Assembly (NCBI GenBank): GCA_934754655.1 | Contig: CAKVIC010000007.1 | Coordinates: 1-64,000 of the forward strand | Direction: 5' to 3' | Origin: an uncultured Candidatus Melainabacteria bacterium | Lineage (GTDB): Bacteria; Cyanobacteriota; Vampirovibrionia; Gastranaerophilales; Gastranaerophilaceae | DNA length: 64,000 nucleotides | Shown: positions 28,166-36,833 of the stretch, piece after piece | Layout: each line of letters starts with the position of its first letter | How positions within the stretch are numbered: the stretch's first letter is position 1 | Made by a program: the position numbers and the translations under genes | Notes under the pieces: generated by a model | What the model saw: only the letters and a program-made list of their open reading frames with translations | What the model was told of the DNA's origin: nothing | The model's database searches: none

Positions 28166-29257
28166 ATGAAAACATATAATTATGGGAAACAACATTTGGA
28201 GCTTGATGATTATTGGGCAGTTTTAAAAACCTTAAAATCTCCGTATTTGACTTGCGGTCCAAAAGTAACAGAATTTGAAAAAGCAATATGTAATTATACT
28301 GGGGCGAAGTATTGTGTTGCAGTTAATTCAGCGACATCCGGACTTCATATAGCAATGCTTGCAGCAAACGTCAGCGGGGGAGATGAATTTATAACCACTC
28401 CGATTACGTTTTTAGCAAGTGCTAATTGTGCGAGATATGTGGGTGCGAATGTTAAATTCGCAGATATCATTCCTGAAACTGCTAATATTAATCCAGATGA
28501 GATTCAAAAGCATCTTTCTGATAAGACTAAAGCGATTGTTCCAGTTCATTTTGCAGGTCAAAGTTGTGATATGACGAGAATTAATGATATCTTGCCTAAA
28601 GATAGAAAAATTTATATTATTGAAGACGCTGCGCATGCAATCGGTTCAGAGTATAAAGGTGCAAAAGTCGGTTCTTGTAAGTATTCTGATATGACAGTAT
28701 TTTCTTTCCATCCGGTTAAAACAATTACAACTTGCGAGGGTGGTGCTGTAACTACTAATAACGAAGAACTTTATAAAAGACTTTTAGCCTTCCGCTCTCA
28801 TGGTATGCACCATACAGAAAATTGGAAATACGATATGATTGAATTGGGGCTTAATTATCGTATGACGGATGTTCAAGCGGCACTTGGAATTACTCAACTT
28901 AAAAAACTAGATAAGTTCAAAAAACGTCGCAGGGAAATTGTTGATTATTACAATAAAAATTTGGGCGTAAAACATTTGATAGAGCAGGATTTTTCCAATG
29001 CTTGCTTCCATTTGTACCCGATTTTGGTAGAAAACAGAAAAGAATTTTATCATAACGCGAAAAAAGTCGGCTTGAATTTGCAGGTGCATTATATTCCTGT
29101 TCATACACAACCTTATTATCAACAATTCGGATATAAATGGGGCGATTACCCTAACGCTGAAAATTATTATAATCACTGTATATCCTTGCCTTTATATTAC
29201 GATTTGAAAGATTTTGATTTAAAAGAAATTGTTAAAAGAATAAAAGGATTGTTGTGA
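28166..29257 (+). CDS. pseC: PseC-type aminotransferase (UDP-4-amino-4,6-dideoxy-L-AltNAc transaminase)
   Basis: 363 residues from the ATG at 28166; an in-frame GTG 12 bp upstream lies inside pseB. DegT/DnrJ/EryC1 fold: AVNSATSGLHIAM, IIEDAAHAIGSEYKG and the PLP-lysine region FSFHPVKTITTCEGG are seen. The enzyme aminates the PseB product from glutamate. Spacing to pseB and overlap with the next gene show co-translation. Specificity (PseC rather than another sugar transaminase) rests on the pairing with pseB and on pseI in the same operon. Confidence 0.9.
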   Translation: MKTYNYGKQHLELDDYWAVLKTLKSPYLTCGPKVTEFEKAICNYTGAKYCVAVNSATSGLHIAMLAANVSGGDEFITTPITFLASANCARYVGANVKFADIIPETANINPDEIQKHLSDKTKAIVPVHFAGQSCDMTRINDILPKDRKIYIIEDAAHAIGSEYKGAKVGSCKYSDMTVFSFHPVKTITTCEGGAVTTNNEELYKRLLAFRSHGMHHTENWKYDMIELGLNYRMTDVQAALGITQLKKLDKFKKRRREIVDYYNKNLGVKHLIEQDFSNACFHLYPILVENRKEFYHNAKKVGLNLQVHYIPVHTQPYYQQFGYKWGDYPNAENYYNHCISLPLYYDLKDFDLKEIVKRIKGLL

Positions 29258-30051
29258 TGAAACTAGGAATAGGTACTGTTCAATTCGGTTGTGATTATGG
29301 GATTTCTAATAAAAATGGTCAAACAAAGTTAGCTGACATTGAAAAAATATTACAGTTTGCATTAGAACACAATATTGACATAATTGATACAGCACAGGCT
29401 TATGGGACAAGTGAAACTGTTTTAGGAAATTTTGATTTATCAAAATTTAAAGTGGTAACTAAAGTTTTAGAAAATGGCAGTTTGTATGACTCTTTAGAAA
29501 AATTGAAGTTAGACAAAGTTTATGCTTTATTACTTCATCACGAAGGTTTGATAAATAATAATACTTGGAAAGTGTTACAAAAATATAAGTCTGAAAATTT
29601 GGTAAAAAAAATAGGGATAAGTGTTTATTCGCCGAAGGTTTTAAATAATATTATTAATAATTACAATATTGATATTGTTCAAATTCCTTTTAATATATTA
29701 GATCAAAGGTTTATTGATATATTACCAAAGTTAAAAGAAAAAAATATTGAAGTACATTCTCGTTCTACATTTTTACAAGGTTTGTTGTTGATGGATACAA
29801 AAGACATAAACCCATATTTCAATGAAATAGTTGGTTTGCTTAAAAGATTGCCAACTGACAAATTGCATACTGCAATTCAGTTTGTAAAAAATAACAAATA
29901 TATAGATAAGATGATTGTAGGAACGACTAATGTTAAGGAGTTTCAAGAAATCTATGATAATTATTTAAAGAATGATGTACATATAAATTACTCTGAGTTT
30001 AGGTTAGATGATGAGAAATATGTAAATCCATCAAACTGGAGGTTGATATAA
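29257..30051 (+). CDS. Aldo/keto reductase of the nonulosonate operon
   Basis: 264 residues from the ATG at 29257, which overlaps the pseC stop; a GTG 3 bp upstream is the alternative. TIM-barrel aldo/keto reductase signatures: DTAQAYGTSETVLGNF near the N-terminus, LLLHHEG and KKIGISVYSPKV. Family members reduce sugar aldehydes or ketones with NADPH. Aldo/keto reductases occur in some pseudaminic and legionaminic clusters, where their role is not settled. The stop overlaps the next start by 1 bp. Confidence 0.85.
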   Translation: MKLGIGTVQFGCDYGISNKNGQTKLADIEKILQFALEHNIDIIDTAQAYGTSETVLGNFDLSKFKVVTKVLENGSLYDSLEKLKLDKVYALLLHHEGLINNNTWKVLQKYKSENLVKKIGISVYSPKVLNNIINNYNIDIVQIPFNILDQRFIDILPKLKEKNIEVHSRSTFLQGLLLMDTKDINPYFNEIVGLLKRLPTDKLHTAIQFVKNNKYIDKMIVGTTNVKEFQEIYDNYLKNDVHINYSEFRLDDEKYVNPSNWRLI

Positions 30052-30794
30052 TGGAAACAATTTTAATCACAGGTGGTACGGGATTAATTTCGACACAACA
30101 GGTTAGATATTTTTTAGATAATGGGTATAGAGTAGTTGTAACATATAGAAATGATGAGAAATTTAAAAATTTATCAAGCTCTGAAAATTTGTATGGGATA
30201 AAAATAGAAGAACTTTTAGATAATGACACTTCTGAAAAAATAATATGTGAGTTAGAAAAATTAAATATATTTCCAGAGTACCTAATCAATAATGCGTGCG
30301 ATGTTAGATGGCACAAGATTGAAGAAAATGGTCAGGTTTCAAGGGAATGTATGGTAAATCAATATAAGATAAATGTAATATTACCGTATGAATTATCTAT
30401 AAAATTAGCGAACCATTCAAAATCAAAATTGAAGAAAATAATAAATATTTCATCAATGTATGGAGTTGTTCCATACAATCCAAGTTTGTATACTAATCCA
30501 GAATTGCAAACTCCATTACAATATTCATTGAGTAAATGTGCTTTAATCCATTTGACAAAAGAGCTGGCAATAAGGTTTAAAGACAAGGGTATAATGGTTA
30601 ATACAGTGTCTTATGGTGGAGTAGATGGTAGAGTTGACGATGAGTTCAAGCGTAAATTTGCAGAGCTTACGCCTTTGAAAAGAATGATGAAACCCGAAGA
30701 AACTATTCCTGCTGTAGAATTTTTGATAAAAGACAGTTCTAATTATATGACAGGACAGAATCTTATTGTTGATGGAGGCAGAACGGTATGGTAA
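30051..30794 (+). CDS. SDR oxidoreductase, PtmA-like by context
   Basis: 247 residues. Classical short-chain dehydrogenase: TGGTGLISTQQ near the N-terminus, NNACD, catalytic Ser-Tyr-Lys (ISSMYG..., Y-SLSK), and the C-terminal MTGQNLIVDGGRTVW. It acts on NAD(P)(H)-linked alcohol/ketone conversion. The gene directly precedes and overlaps (7 bp) a CMP-acylneuraminate synthetase, the same arrangement as ptmA-ptmB in Campylobacter flagellin-glycosylation loci. Substrate unknown. Confidence 0.85.
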   Translation: METILITGGTGLISTQQVRYFLDNGYRVVVTYRNDEKFKNLSSSENLYGIKIEELLDNDTSEKIICELEKLNIFPEYLINNACDVRWHKIEENGQVSRECMVNQYKINVILPYELSIKLANHSKSKLKKIINISSMYGVVPYNPSLYTNPELQTPLQYSLSKCALIHLTKELAIRFKDKGIMVNTVSYGGVDGRVDDEFKRKFAELTPLKRMMKPEETIPAVEFLIKDSSNYMTGQNLIVDGGRTVW

Positions 30795-31483
30795 ATAAAA
30801 TTATTGCAGTAATTCCTGCAAGAGGTGGTTCAACACGTATTCCACACAAAAATATTATTGATTTTATGGGTAAGCCTTTAATCGCTTGGACAATAGAACC
30901 TGCTATAGAATCTAAGTGTTTTGATAGAATAATAGTAAGTACAGATGATAAAGAAATTGCAGAAGTATCTAGCCGTTATGGTGTAGAAGTTCCTTTTTAT
31001 AGAGATGAATATGCAGATAATTTATCGTCATGCATAGAGGCTTCTTTGTATTCTGTAAAACAAGCAGAAGAATATTATGGAGAAAAATATGATACAGTTG
31101 TGATATTACAAGCAACTTGTCCATTACGTTCTGTAGATGATATAAAAAATGTAGTTGAATACTATGATACGAACGGTCTAAAGTGCCTAACAACAGCTAC
31201 AACATATAATATGAATCCTTGGTGGGGTGCAACTTTAGACGATTCAAATAAACCAAATTTCGTATTGTATTCGCCTGTTCAATGCTCATCACAATCTAAA
31301 CCTTCGATGTACTGTCCAAATGGTTCAATTACGATAGTGGATAGATATGAATTAGAAAAAACAAAGAATATTTATAATGATGATTTAAGATTTTATATAA
31401 TGGATTGGAAGAATTCTATTGATATAGATGAATATGAAGATATAGAGATGGCAAAAATTATGTATAATTTTATAAAAAAATAG
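30788..31483 (+). CDS. CMP-nonulosonate (acylneuraminate) cytidylyltransferase
   Basis: 231 residues. N-terminal IPARGGSTRIPHKNI is the CTP-binding signature of NeuA/PseF/LegF enzymes; FDRIIVSTDDKEIAEVS and LQATCPLRS are further family motifs. It activates a nonulosonic acid as the CMP-sugar, the glycosyltransferase donor. PseF, PtmB and NeuA cannot be separated from sequence alone; pseB/pseC/pseI in the operon favour a pseudaminic-type substrate. It follows the SDR with a 7-bp overlap. Confidence 0.9.
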   Translation: MVNKIIAVIPARGGSTRIPHKNIIDFMGKPLIAWTIEPAIESKCFDRIIVSTDDKEIAEVSSRYGVEVPFYRDEYADNLSSCIEASLYSVKQAEEYYGEKYDTVVILQATCPLRSVDDIKNVVEYYDTNGLKCLTTATTYNMNPWWGATLDDSNKPNFVLYSPVQCSSQSKPSMYCPNGSITIVDRYELEKTKNIYNDDLRFYIMDWKNSIDIDEYEDIEMAKIMYNFIKK

Positions 31484-31491
31484 AGGCAAAA

Positions 31492-31920
31492 ATGGGATTA
31501 AAGACATATATTCGGAAGAAAATACTCAAATTTTTAAATTGGTTAAGTTGTAAAACAAGTATACTGTCCGGAATAAAGGTTGGTCACGGAGCGATAGTTG
31601 GTGCAGGAGCTGTAGTTACAAAAGATGTTCCACCTTATGCAATCGTAGCAGGAGTGCCTGCAAAAGTTTTGAGATATAGATTTGATAAAGAGATTATAGA
31701 AAAATTATTAGAACTGAAATGGTGGGATTTTGAAAAAGAATTTTTAGCACAACATATAGAATTGTTTAAACAAGATTTAACGATTGAATTGATAGATGAC
31801 TTGTCTTGTAAATACAATGAATATAAAGCTAAAACTATTGTGGCAGTAGAGAGAGTAAGCCTTCTAAATGATATTAAATTGTGCTTAAATTGTAATAGAG
31901 GAACATTATGTATAAACTAG
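31492..31920 (+). pseudogene. Internally deleted left-handed beta-helix acetyltransferase
   Basis: 142 residues. The start (MGLKTYIRKKILKF) and the last hexapeptide coil plus tail (HGAIVGAGAVVTKDVPPYAIVAGVPAKVL, ELKWWDF) match the ends of about 200-residue CatB/LbH acetyltransferases such as those at 36223 and 37709. About 80 residues of the middle (most beta-helix coils, including the acetyl-CoA/acceptor site) are absent, with the frame kept. The trimeric active site cannot form normally, so it is probably inactive. In an intact state it would be a candidate sugar N- or O-acetyltransferase for this operon. Confidence 0.7.
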
Positions 31921-32681
31921 GTTTAAAAATATGGTCAATAAATACAGATTATTATTATGACGAAGCGATTCGACTTTATAAAGACGGGGTCTTTGATTAT
32001 ATTGAGTTGTATGTTGTGCCGAATACAACAGATACGATTGAAAAATGGAAAAAATTAGATATACCGTTTACATTACACGCTCCACATTTTTTACACGATG
32101 TTAACTTGGCAGATGAGAATAAGTTTGATTATAATATGCAAATATATAGACAAGTATCAAATTTTGCTGACGAATTAAATGCGAAATATGTTGTTGTGCA
32201 CGGTGGAATACAAGGTAGTTTGGACGAAGTGATTAGACAATTTAATATTGTCAAAAAAAATTGTAGTTCAGAGTTAATTATTGAAAATAAGCCATACAAA
32301 GCTCCTATTGGAGAAAATAGATTCTGTAGAGGCGCAAGTGTTGAAGAAATAAAAACTATTATGGACGGAACAGATTGTCGATTTTGTTTGGATATTGGAC
32401 ATGCAGTATGTTCGGCAAATTCTTTCAATAAAGAACCGTATGATTATATAGAACAATATAATTCATTGAATCCATTATGTTATCATTTTTCAGACAATAC
32501 TATTGACAATACAGTAGATAAGCACGAACATTTTGGGAACGGGAACTTTGATTTCAAAAGGATTTTAGGTATAATTAATAAAAATACTAATATTGCAATA
32601 GAAACGAAAAAATTGAGTAAAACGAATTTAGATGATTTTATATCAGATTGTGATTATTTAAGGAGTATAAAGTGCAAATAA
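31908..32681 (+). CDS. Xylose isomerase-like TIM-barrel protein
   Basis: 257 residues. AP-endonuclease-2/xylose-isomerase-like barrel: YVVVHGGIQGSLDEV, ELIIENKPYKA, CLDIGHAVCSAN and HEHFGNGNFDF give the expected His/Glu/Asp metal-ligand positions on consecutive strands. Such proteins are isomerases, epimerases or dehydratases of sugars. It overlaps the 3' end of the truncated acetyltransferase by 13 bp and the next gene by 10 bp, so it is operon-bound. No pathway step in known pseudaminic synthesis uses this fold, making it a candidate for a variant step. Confidence 0.8.
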   Translation: MYKLGLKIWSINTDYYYDEAIRLYKDGVFDYIELYVVPNTTDTIEKWKKLDIPFTLHAPHFLHDVNLADENKFDYNMQIYRQVSNFADELNAKYVVVHGGIQGSLDEVIRQFNIVKKNCSSELIIENKPYKAPIGENRFCRGASVEEIKTIMDGTDCRFCLDIGHAVCSANSFNKEPYDYIEQYNSLNPLCYHFSDNTIDNTVDKHEHFGNGNFDFKRILGIINKNTNIAIETKKLSKTNLDDFISDCDYLRSIKCK

Positions 32682-33343
32682 TTATAACAGGAATTTCTCA
32701 AGGATTAGGTGAGGAGTTATTTAATTTATTATCAAAGAAAAATGTGAAAATAGTTGCTTTGTCAAGACGCTTTTTAGATAATCAATATTTGTTAGAGAAA
32801 TCAAAAAACAATATTCAATTATGTATGGTTGATTTAAGTAATATAACTGACGTTGAAAAAGTGTTAGATGAATTGAGTTTAGAAGATGATATTATTTTTA
32901 TAAATAACGCATCTAAAATTACACCAATAGATTCAATTCAGAATATTTCAAATGATGATCTAGTAAATTCAATCACGACAAATTTTATTACGCCTGCATT
33001 AATTGTAAAAAAATTGTCAAATAAAAAGTCCTTGTTTATAATAAATTTATCGACAGGAGCTTCAAAAAGAGCTATCCAGAATTGGTCTTTGTATTGTTCA
33101 ACAAAAGCAGGAATTGAAATGTTCTTTAATGTGATTGCAGATGATGAACATAAGAATATTGAAGTTGTCAATTTTGACCCAGGAGTTATGAATACTAACA
33201 TGCAACAACAAATACGTAATTCTAAATTTAATGATGTAGATGTTTTTAAATCATATAAATCAAAAAATATTTTAAAAGATACTAAAGATGTTGCTTTTGA
33301 AATATATGAAAGGTATATAAAGGAAAAGATAATTAATGAATAA
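32672..33343 (+). CDS. Second SDR oxidoreductase, GTG start
   Basis: 223 residues, GTG start at 32672 with AAGGAG upstream. TGISQGLGEELF cofactor motif, INNAS, and the catalytic pattern STGAS...YCSTKAG are typical of classical SDRs; FDPGVMNTNM follows as in the family. It is a NAD(P)-dependent oxidoreductase of unknown substrate. It overlaps both neighbours, so is translationally coupled in the nonulosonate operon. Confidence 0.85.
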   Translation: MQIIITGISQGLGEELFNLLSKKNVKIVALSRRFLDNQYLLEKSKNNIQLCMVDLSNITDVEKVLDELSLEDDIIFINNASKITPIDSIQNISNDDLVNSITTNFITPALIVKKLSNKKSLFIINLSTGASKRAIQNWSLYCSTKAGIEMFFNVIADDEHKNIEVVNFDPGVMNTNMQQQIRNSKFNDVDVFKSYKSKNILKDTKDVAFEIYERYIKEKIINE

Positions 33344-34277
33344 ATATAATGTATTAGTTACTGCTTGTGGTGGTGATATTGGTTATTCAATATATAAAAT
33401 TTTAAAAAATCAAGAGTTTATAAATCAACTAGTTTGTTGTGATATCTCTGCAAAAAACCCAATAGCTTATTTATCAAAAAACTTTGAAATTGTAGAAAAG
33501 GCAACTAGTAAAGGTTATATTAGTTCTTTAGAAAATTTAGTTGAAAAATATAAATTAGATATCATAATTCCTGTGTCAGAACCTGAACTCAGATTTCTTA
33601 ATAACAATGATATTAGAACTATTGCTGGAGCTAAAGTGATAATGGCTTCTAAAATGGCTATGGATATAGGTTTTGATAAATTTAAAACGACAGAGTTCTT
33701 ACAAAATAATGAGTTACCTTATCCAAAAACTTATAAAATTGATGATGTCATTGAATTAGAATATCCATATATTTTGAAAGATCCAAAAGGTTGTGGAAGT
33801 AAAGGAATATGTCTAATAGAAAATGATTTGGATTTTCAGTATTATTCATCAAAATATAAAGACTATATTGCACAAGAATATGTTGAAGGTGATGAATATA
33901 CTTGTGGATTGTATAGATATAATAATGAAACAAGATGTATTATATTTAGAAGAGAGTTAAAAGGTGGTTTAACTGGCTATGGAGAGTTGATCAAAAATCC
34001 AAAAATTGAGGAACTTTTAGTTTCTGTCGCAGAAAAAATTTGTTTAGAAGGCGCTATAAATGTTCAATTAAGAATGAATGCTGATAATGTTCCTATAATT
34101 TTTGAAATAAATCCGAGATTTTCTAGCACAGTTTTGTTTAGAGATAGGCTTGGATTTAAGGACTTAATCTGGTCAATAAAAGATAGTTTGAATTTGGATA
34201 AAGAACATTTTATTCCATCTGATAACAAGGTTGTATTTTTTAAGATTTTTGATGAAATAATACAAAGAAAGGATTAG
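33336..34277 (+). CDS. ATP-grasp ligase (CarB-like) of the nonulosonate operon
   Basis: 313 residues. N-terminal pre-ATP-grasp domain (VTACGGDIGYSIYKIL), central ATP-binding region (YPYILKDPKGCGSKGICLI, AQEYVEGDEYTCG) and C-terminal Mg site (FEINPRFSSTVLFR) are intact. ATP-grasp enzymes ligate a carboxylate to an amine or thiol using ATP. No ATP-grasp step is part of the core pseudaminic pathway, so it may decorate the sugar, for example by adding an amino acid. It overlaps the upstream SDR by 8 bp. Confidence 0.85.
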   Translation: MNKYNVLVTACGGDIGYSIYKILKNQEFINQLVCCDISAKNPIAYLSKNFEIVEKATSKGYISSLENLVEKYKLDIIIPVSEPELRFLNNNDIRTIAGAKVIMASKMAMDIGFDKFKTTEFLQNNELPYPKTYKIDDVIELEYPYILKDPKGCGSKGICLIENDLDFQYYSSKYKDYIAQEYVEGDEYTCGLYRYNNETRCIIFRRELKGGLTGYGELIKNPKIEELLVSVAEKICLEGAINVQLRMNADNVPIIFEINPRFSSTVLFRDRLGFKDLIWSIKDSLNLDKEHFIPSDNKVVFFKIFDEIIQRKD

Positions 34278-34279
34278 TT

Positions 34280-35290
34280 GTGCATACATATATTATTGCA
34301 GAAATCTCTGCAAACCATTGCGGCGATATTAATTTAGCAAAAGAAATTATTAAATCGGCAAAAGAAATCGGCGCCGATGCCGTGAAAGTTCAAACTTATA
34401 CGGCAGATACGATAACAATTGACTGCCAAAATGAAGAATTTCAGATAAATGATGAGGGAAATCTTTGGCAGGGAGAAAATCTTTATTCTTTGTACCAAAA
34501 GGCTTATACACCTTGGGAATGGCAGGGTGAACTCAAAAAGTTTGCAGATGAAGTCGGCATTGATTTCTTTTCTACTCCATTTGATTATACTGCTGTTGAT
34601 TTCTTGGAAAGCATTAATGTTCCAATCTACAAGATAGCAAGCTTTGAGGCAATTGACTATCCTCTGATTAAATATGCCGCTTCAAAAGGCAAACCAATGA
34701 TTATTTCTGTTGGAATTTCTTCTTTTGAGGAAATACAAGAAGCGATAAATGCGTGTAAATCAGTTGGAAATGATGATATTACGATTTTGAAATGTACATC
34801 TGCATATCCTGCAAGGCTTGAGGACATGAATCTGAACACAATTAAGAATATGTATGAGAAATTTGAGTCACAAGGTGTAAAAATCGGACTTTCAGACCAT
34901 TCTATGAGTATAATTCCACCAGTGACAGCTGTTGCACTTGGTGCAAAAGTCATAGAGAAACATTTCACCCTTGATAGAGCTCTTGGTGGGGCTGATAGTG
35001 CATTCTCATTAAATCCTACAGAATTTGAGCAAATGGTAAATGCTGTTAGAGCTACAGAAAAAGTTTTAGGTAATGTTGATTATACTGTAAACAAAATTAA
35101 CCGTAAATTTGCACGTTCCTTATATATTGTAAAAGACATAAAAAAAGGTGAAAAATTCACACCAGAAAATATCCGTTCAATAAGGCCTTCAAACGGATTG
35201 CATCCAAAATATTATGAAAAAATTTTAGGTAAAACCGCAACCCGTGATTTAAAATTTGGCACACCTATGAAAGAAGAATATTATGTATAA
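34280..35290 (+). CDS. pseI: Pseudaminic acid synthase, GTG start
   Basis: 336 residues, GTG start with AAAGGA upstream. NeuB-family TIM barrel: AEISANHCGDINLAKEI, AVKVQTYTADT, FFSTPFD, KCTSAYPA, GLSDHS and EKHFTLDR, followed by an antifreeze-like (SAF) C-terminal domain (FARSLYIVKDIKKGE, RPSNGLHPKYYEKILG). The ANHxG and SxRPSxGLHPK patterns are closer to PseI than to NeuB or LegI. It condenses a 6-deoxy-2,4-diacetamido-L-altrose with phosphoenolpyruvate. Its 3' end overlaps a fragment of another gene. Confidence 0.93.
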   Translation: MHTYIIAEISANHCGDINLAKEIIKSAKEIGADAVKVQTYTADTITIDCQNEEFQINDEGNLWQGENLYSLYQKAYTPWEWQGELKKFADEVGIDFFSTPFDYTAVDFLESINVPIYKIASFEAIDYPLIKYAASKGKPMIISVGISSFEEIQEAINACKSVGNDDITILKCTSAYPARLEDMNLNTIKNMYEKFESQGVKIGLSDHSMSIIPPVTAVALGAKVIEKHFTLDRALGGADSAFSLNPTEFEQMVNAVRATEKVLGNVDYTVNKINRKFARSLYIVKDIKKGEKFTPENIRSIRPSNGLHPKYYEKILGKTATRDLKFGTPMKEEYYV

Positions 35291-35417
35291 CGCTTTAATA
35301 ATAGGAGCTGGTCAAATAGCAGGAGGGTTGATACCCTTACTGATAAAGGAATACATATTTATCCAAAAAATATCAATCCATACGAAATTGGAACTTATAG
35401 ACGTTTTAGTCAATTAG
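35283..35417 (+). pseudogene. N-terminal remnant of a Gfo/Idh/MocA-type oxidoreductase
   Basis: An ATG overlapping the pseI stop starts a 44-codon frame. Its first 15 residues, MYNALIIGAGQIAGG, are the NAD-binding start of sugar oxidoreductases found in nonulosonate clusters. After about 35326 the frame runs into unrelated out-of-phase sequence that encodes the amidotransferase fragment, and it stops at 35415-35417. So only the first few percent of a gene of about 300 codons remains. Confidence 0.7.
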
Positions 35418-35764
35418 ATAGTTATGTCATACCTTTTAATCAATATCTAAAATATATTAAATTTGGTTTTGGACAATGTACTGACAATGTTTGTTATGAT
35501 ATACGTGATGGTTACATAACAAGAGAAGAAGGTAAGTATTTAATAAAAGAATTTAATGGACGTTATGGTCAAATTTTCTTAGATAAAATGGCTTCGTTTG
35601 TTGGTACGACTCCAGAAATGCTTGATTTTTCTGAAAAATTCAGAGGGGACATGTTCGAAAAAGATAGCAAAGGAAATTGGCAATTAACTAATCCTATTTG
35701 GAAACAAGAGCCTATTAACGGCAATCATAGTATCCAAGATATAATGAATAGATTAGGTATGTAA
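35327..35764 (+). pseudogene. C-terminal remnant of an N-acetyl sugar amidotransferase (PseA/WbpG family)
   Basis: In the +2 frame relative to the preceding fragment, 145 codons ending in TAA at 35762-35764 read EIGTYRRFSQLD, YLKYIKFGFGQCTDN, IRDGYITREEGKYLI and a helical tail, matching the C-terminal third of PseA/WbuX amidotransferases, which install acetamidino groups on pseudaminic-type sugars. The N-terminal ATP-pyrophosphatase part is absent and there is no usable start. An internal deletion fused it to the oxidoreductase remnant; the junction lies near 35325. Confidence 0.72.
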
Positions 35765-35822
35765 TTAAATAACTAATAAATAATAATTATAATAAAATGA
35801 GCGTAATAAATTAGAACTACTA

Positions 35823-36223
35823 TTATTTTGTTAGATTATTAATACTTGAAAAATCTTTGGTTTGGGTACTTGAAACATCCGGAGTGCGTGGAAGATAACA
35901 ACCTCACAATAATCTTTTAAAAAATCAAATTTACCTTTCCAATCATCACCCATAACAAAAATATCTGCCTGATATTTTTGTATATCATTAATTTTTTGCT
36001 CCCAATCATTTTCGGGAATAACTAAATCAACATATCGACAAGCCTCTAAAATCATTTTTCTTTGTTCATAAGTATAATATGATTCTTTATTTTTAATTGT
36101 GTTAAATTTTTCTGTAGATAATCCAACTATCAAATAATCACCAAGAGTCTTCGCACGTTTTAAAAGATTTACATGACCATAGTGTAAAACATCAAACGTT
36201 CCGTATGTAATAACTCGCTTCAC
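35823..36223 (-). pseudogene. Frameshifted copy of tagD (glycerol-3-phosphate cytidylyltransferase)
   Basis: Copy of the intact gene at 37320-37709. The sequence is nearly identical through DYCEVV, then one base is missing near 35896-35898 (GATAACAACC versus GATAAACAACC in the intact copy), so the frame changes to an unrelated tail ending at 35831. Restoring the base yields YLPRTPDVSS and a stop at 35823. Since the catalytic HYGH, and the nucleotide-binding domain up to the last 25 residues, remain, partial activity cannot be excluded. It overlaps the acetyltransferase gene by 1 bp. Confidence 0.8.
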
Positions 36224-36434
36224 TATTTCACCTTTTCTTTATTTTTTTCTAATAAATCAATACATTTTTCAATGTTATCAAAAGGAAGGTTTACAATAAA
36301 ATCTTCCGGATAATCCCACCATTTTAAGTTTAATAATTTTTCAATAATTTCAGGAGTAAATCTATATTTAATAACCCTTGCAGGTGCTCCCGCAACAACC
36401 GCATAAGGTGGAACATCATGAGTTACGACAGAAT
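35862..36434. repeat. Direct repeat, copy 1 (tagD plus 3' part of acetyltransferase)
   Basis: About 573 bp, almost identical to 37347-37920 and in the same orientation, offset 1486 bp. It covers most of tagD and the last 70 codons of the acetyltransferase gene. Identity ends abruptly near GACAGAAT on the right. It is a segmental duplication rather than an insertion sequence; no transposase or terminal inverted repeats are seen. Confidence 0.88.
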
Positions 36435-36822
36435 TTGCCCCTATAACAGCACCATCACCAATTGTAATGCCATCCATGATACAAACTCTAAGCCCAATCC
36501 AAACATCATTTCCAATTTTTACAGGTTTTGACGGTATTGAGGGTACAACTTTGTCCTTTGGAATTTTTAAATTCCCAAACAGTCTTTCATCTTGTTCGGT
36601 ATAAATAAATCCGGATGTCGTCAAGTAGTCCAAATGTTTCTTCCCTAATCCTATTTGGCAAAGTCCGGCAATTGAACAATATTTCCCTACAACAGTATCT
36701 TTATTGGTTATTTTGCTGTTTTCGACAATATACGTACGTCTGCCTAAATTATATTTCTTTTGTCCTAATTGATATTTTGTCCGACCTAACAATTTTTGTA
36801 TATAATATCTAATTTTTTTCAT
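36223..36822 (-). CDS. CatB-like (left-handed beta-helix) O-acetyltransferase A
   Basis: 199 residues. Hexapeptide-repeat coils (VVGKYCSIAGLCQIGLG, VKIGNDVWIGLRVCIMDGITIGDGAVIGANSVV) are followed by the family tail VPPYAVVAGAPARVIKYRF and LKWWDYPEDF. It transfers acetyl from acetyl-CoA to a sugar hydroxyl or amine and acts as a trimer. It pairs with the downstream tagD copy by a 1-bp overlap. Its C-terminal third is shared with copy B at 37709 by duplication, while the N-terminal two thirds differ, so the two may act on different acceptors. Confidence 0.85.
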   Translation of the reverse strand: MKKIRYYIQKLLGRTKYQLGQKKYNLGRRTYIVENSKITNKDTVVGKYCSIAGLCQIGLGKKHLDYLTTSGFIYTEQDERLFGNLKIPKDKVVPSIPSKPVKIGNDVWIGLRVCIMDGITIGDGAVIGANSVVTHDVPPYAVVAGAPARVIKYRFTPEIIEKLLNLKWWDYPEDFIVNLPFDNIEKCIDLLEKNKEKVK

Positions 36823-36833
36823 TTTTAATCCTC

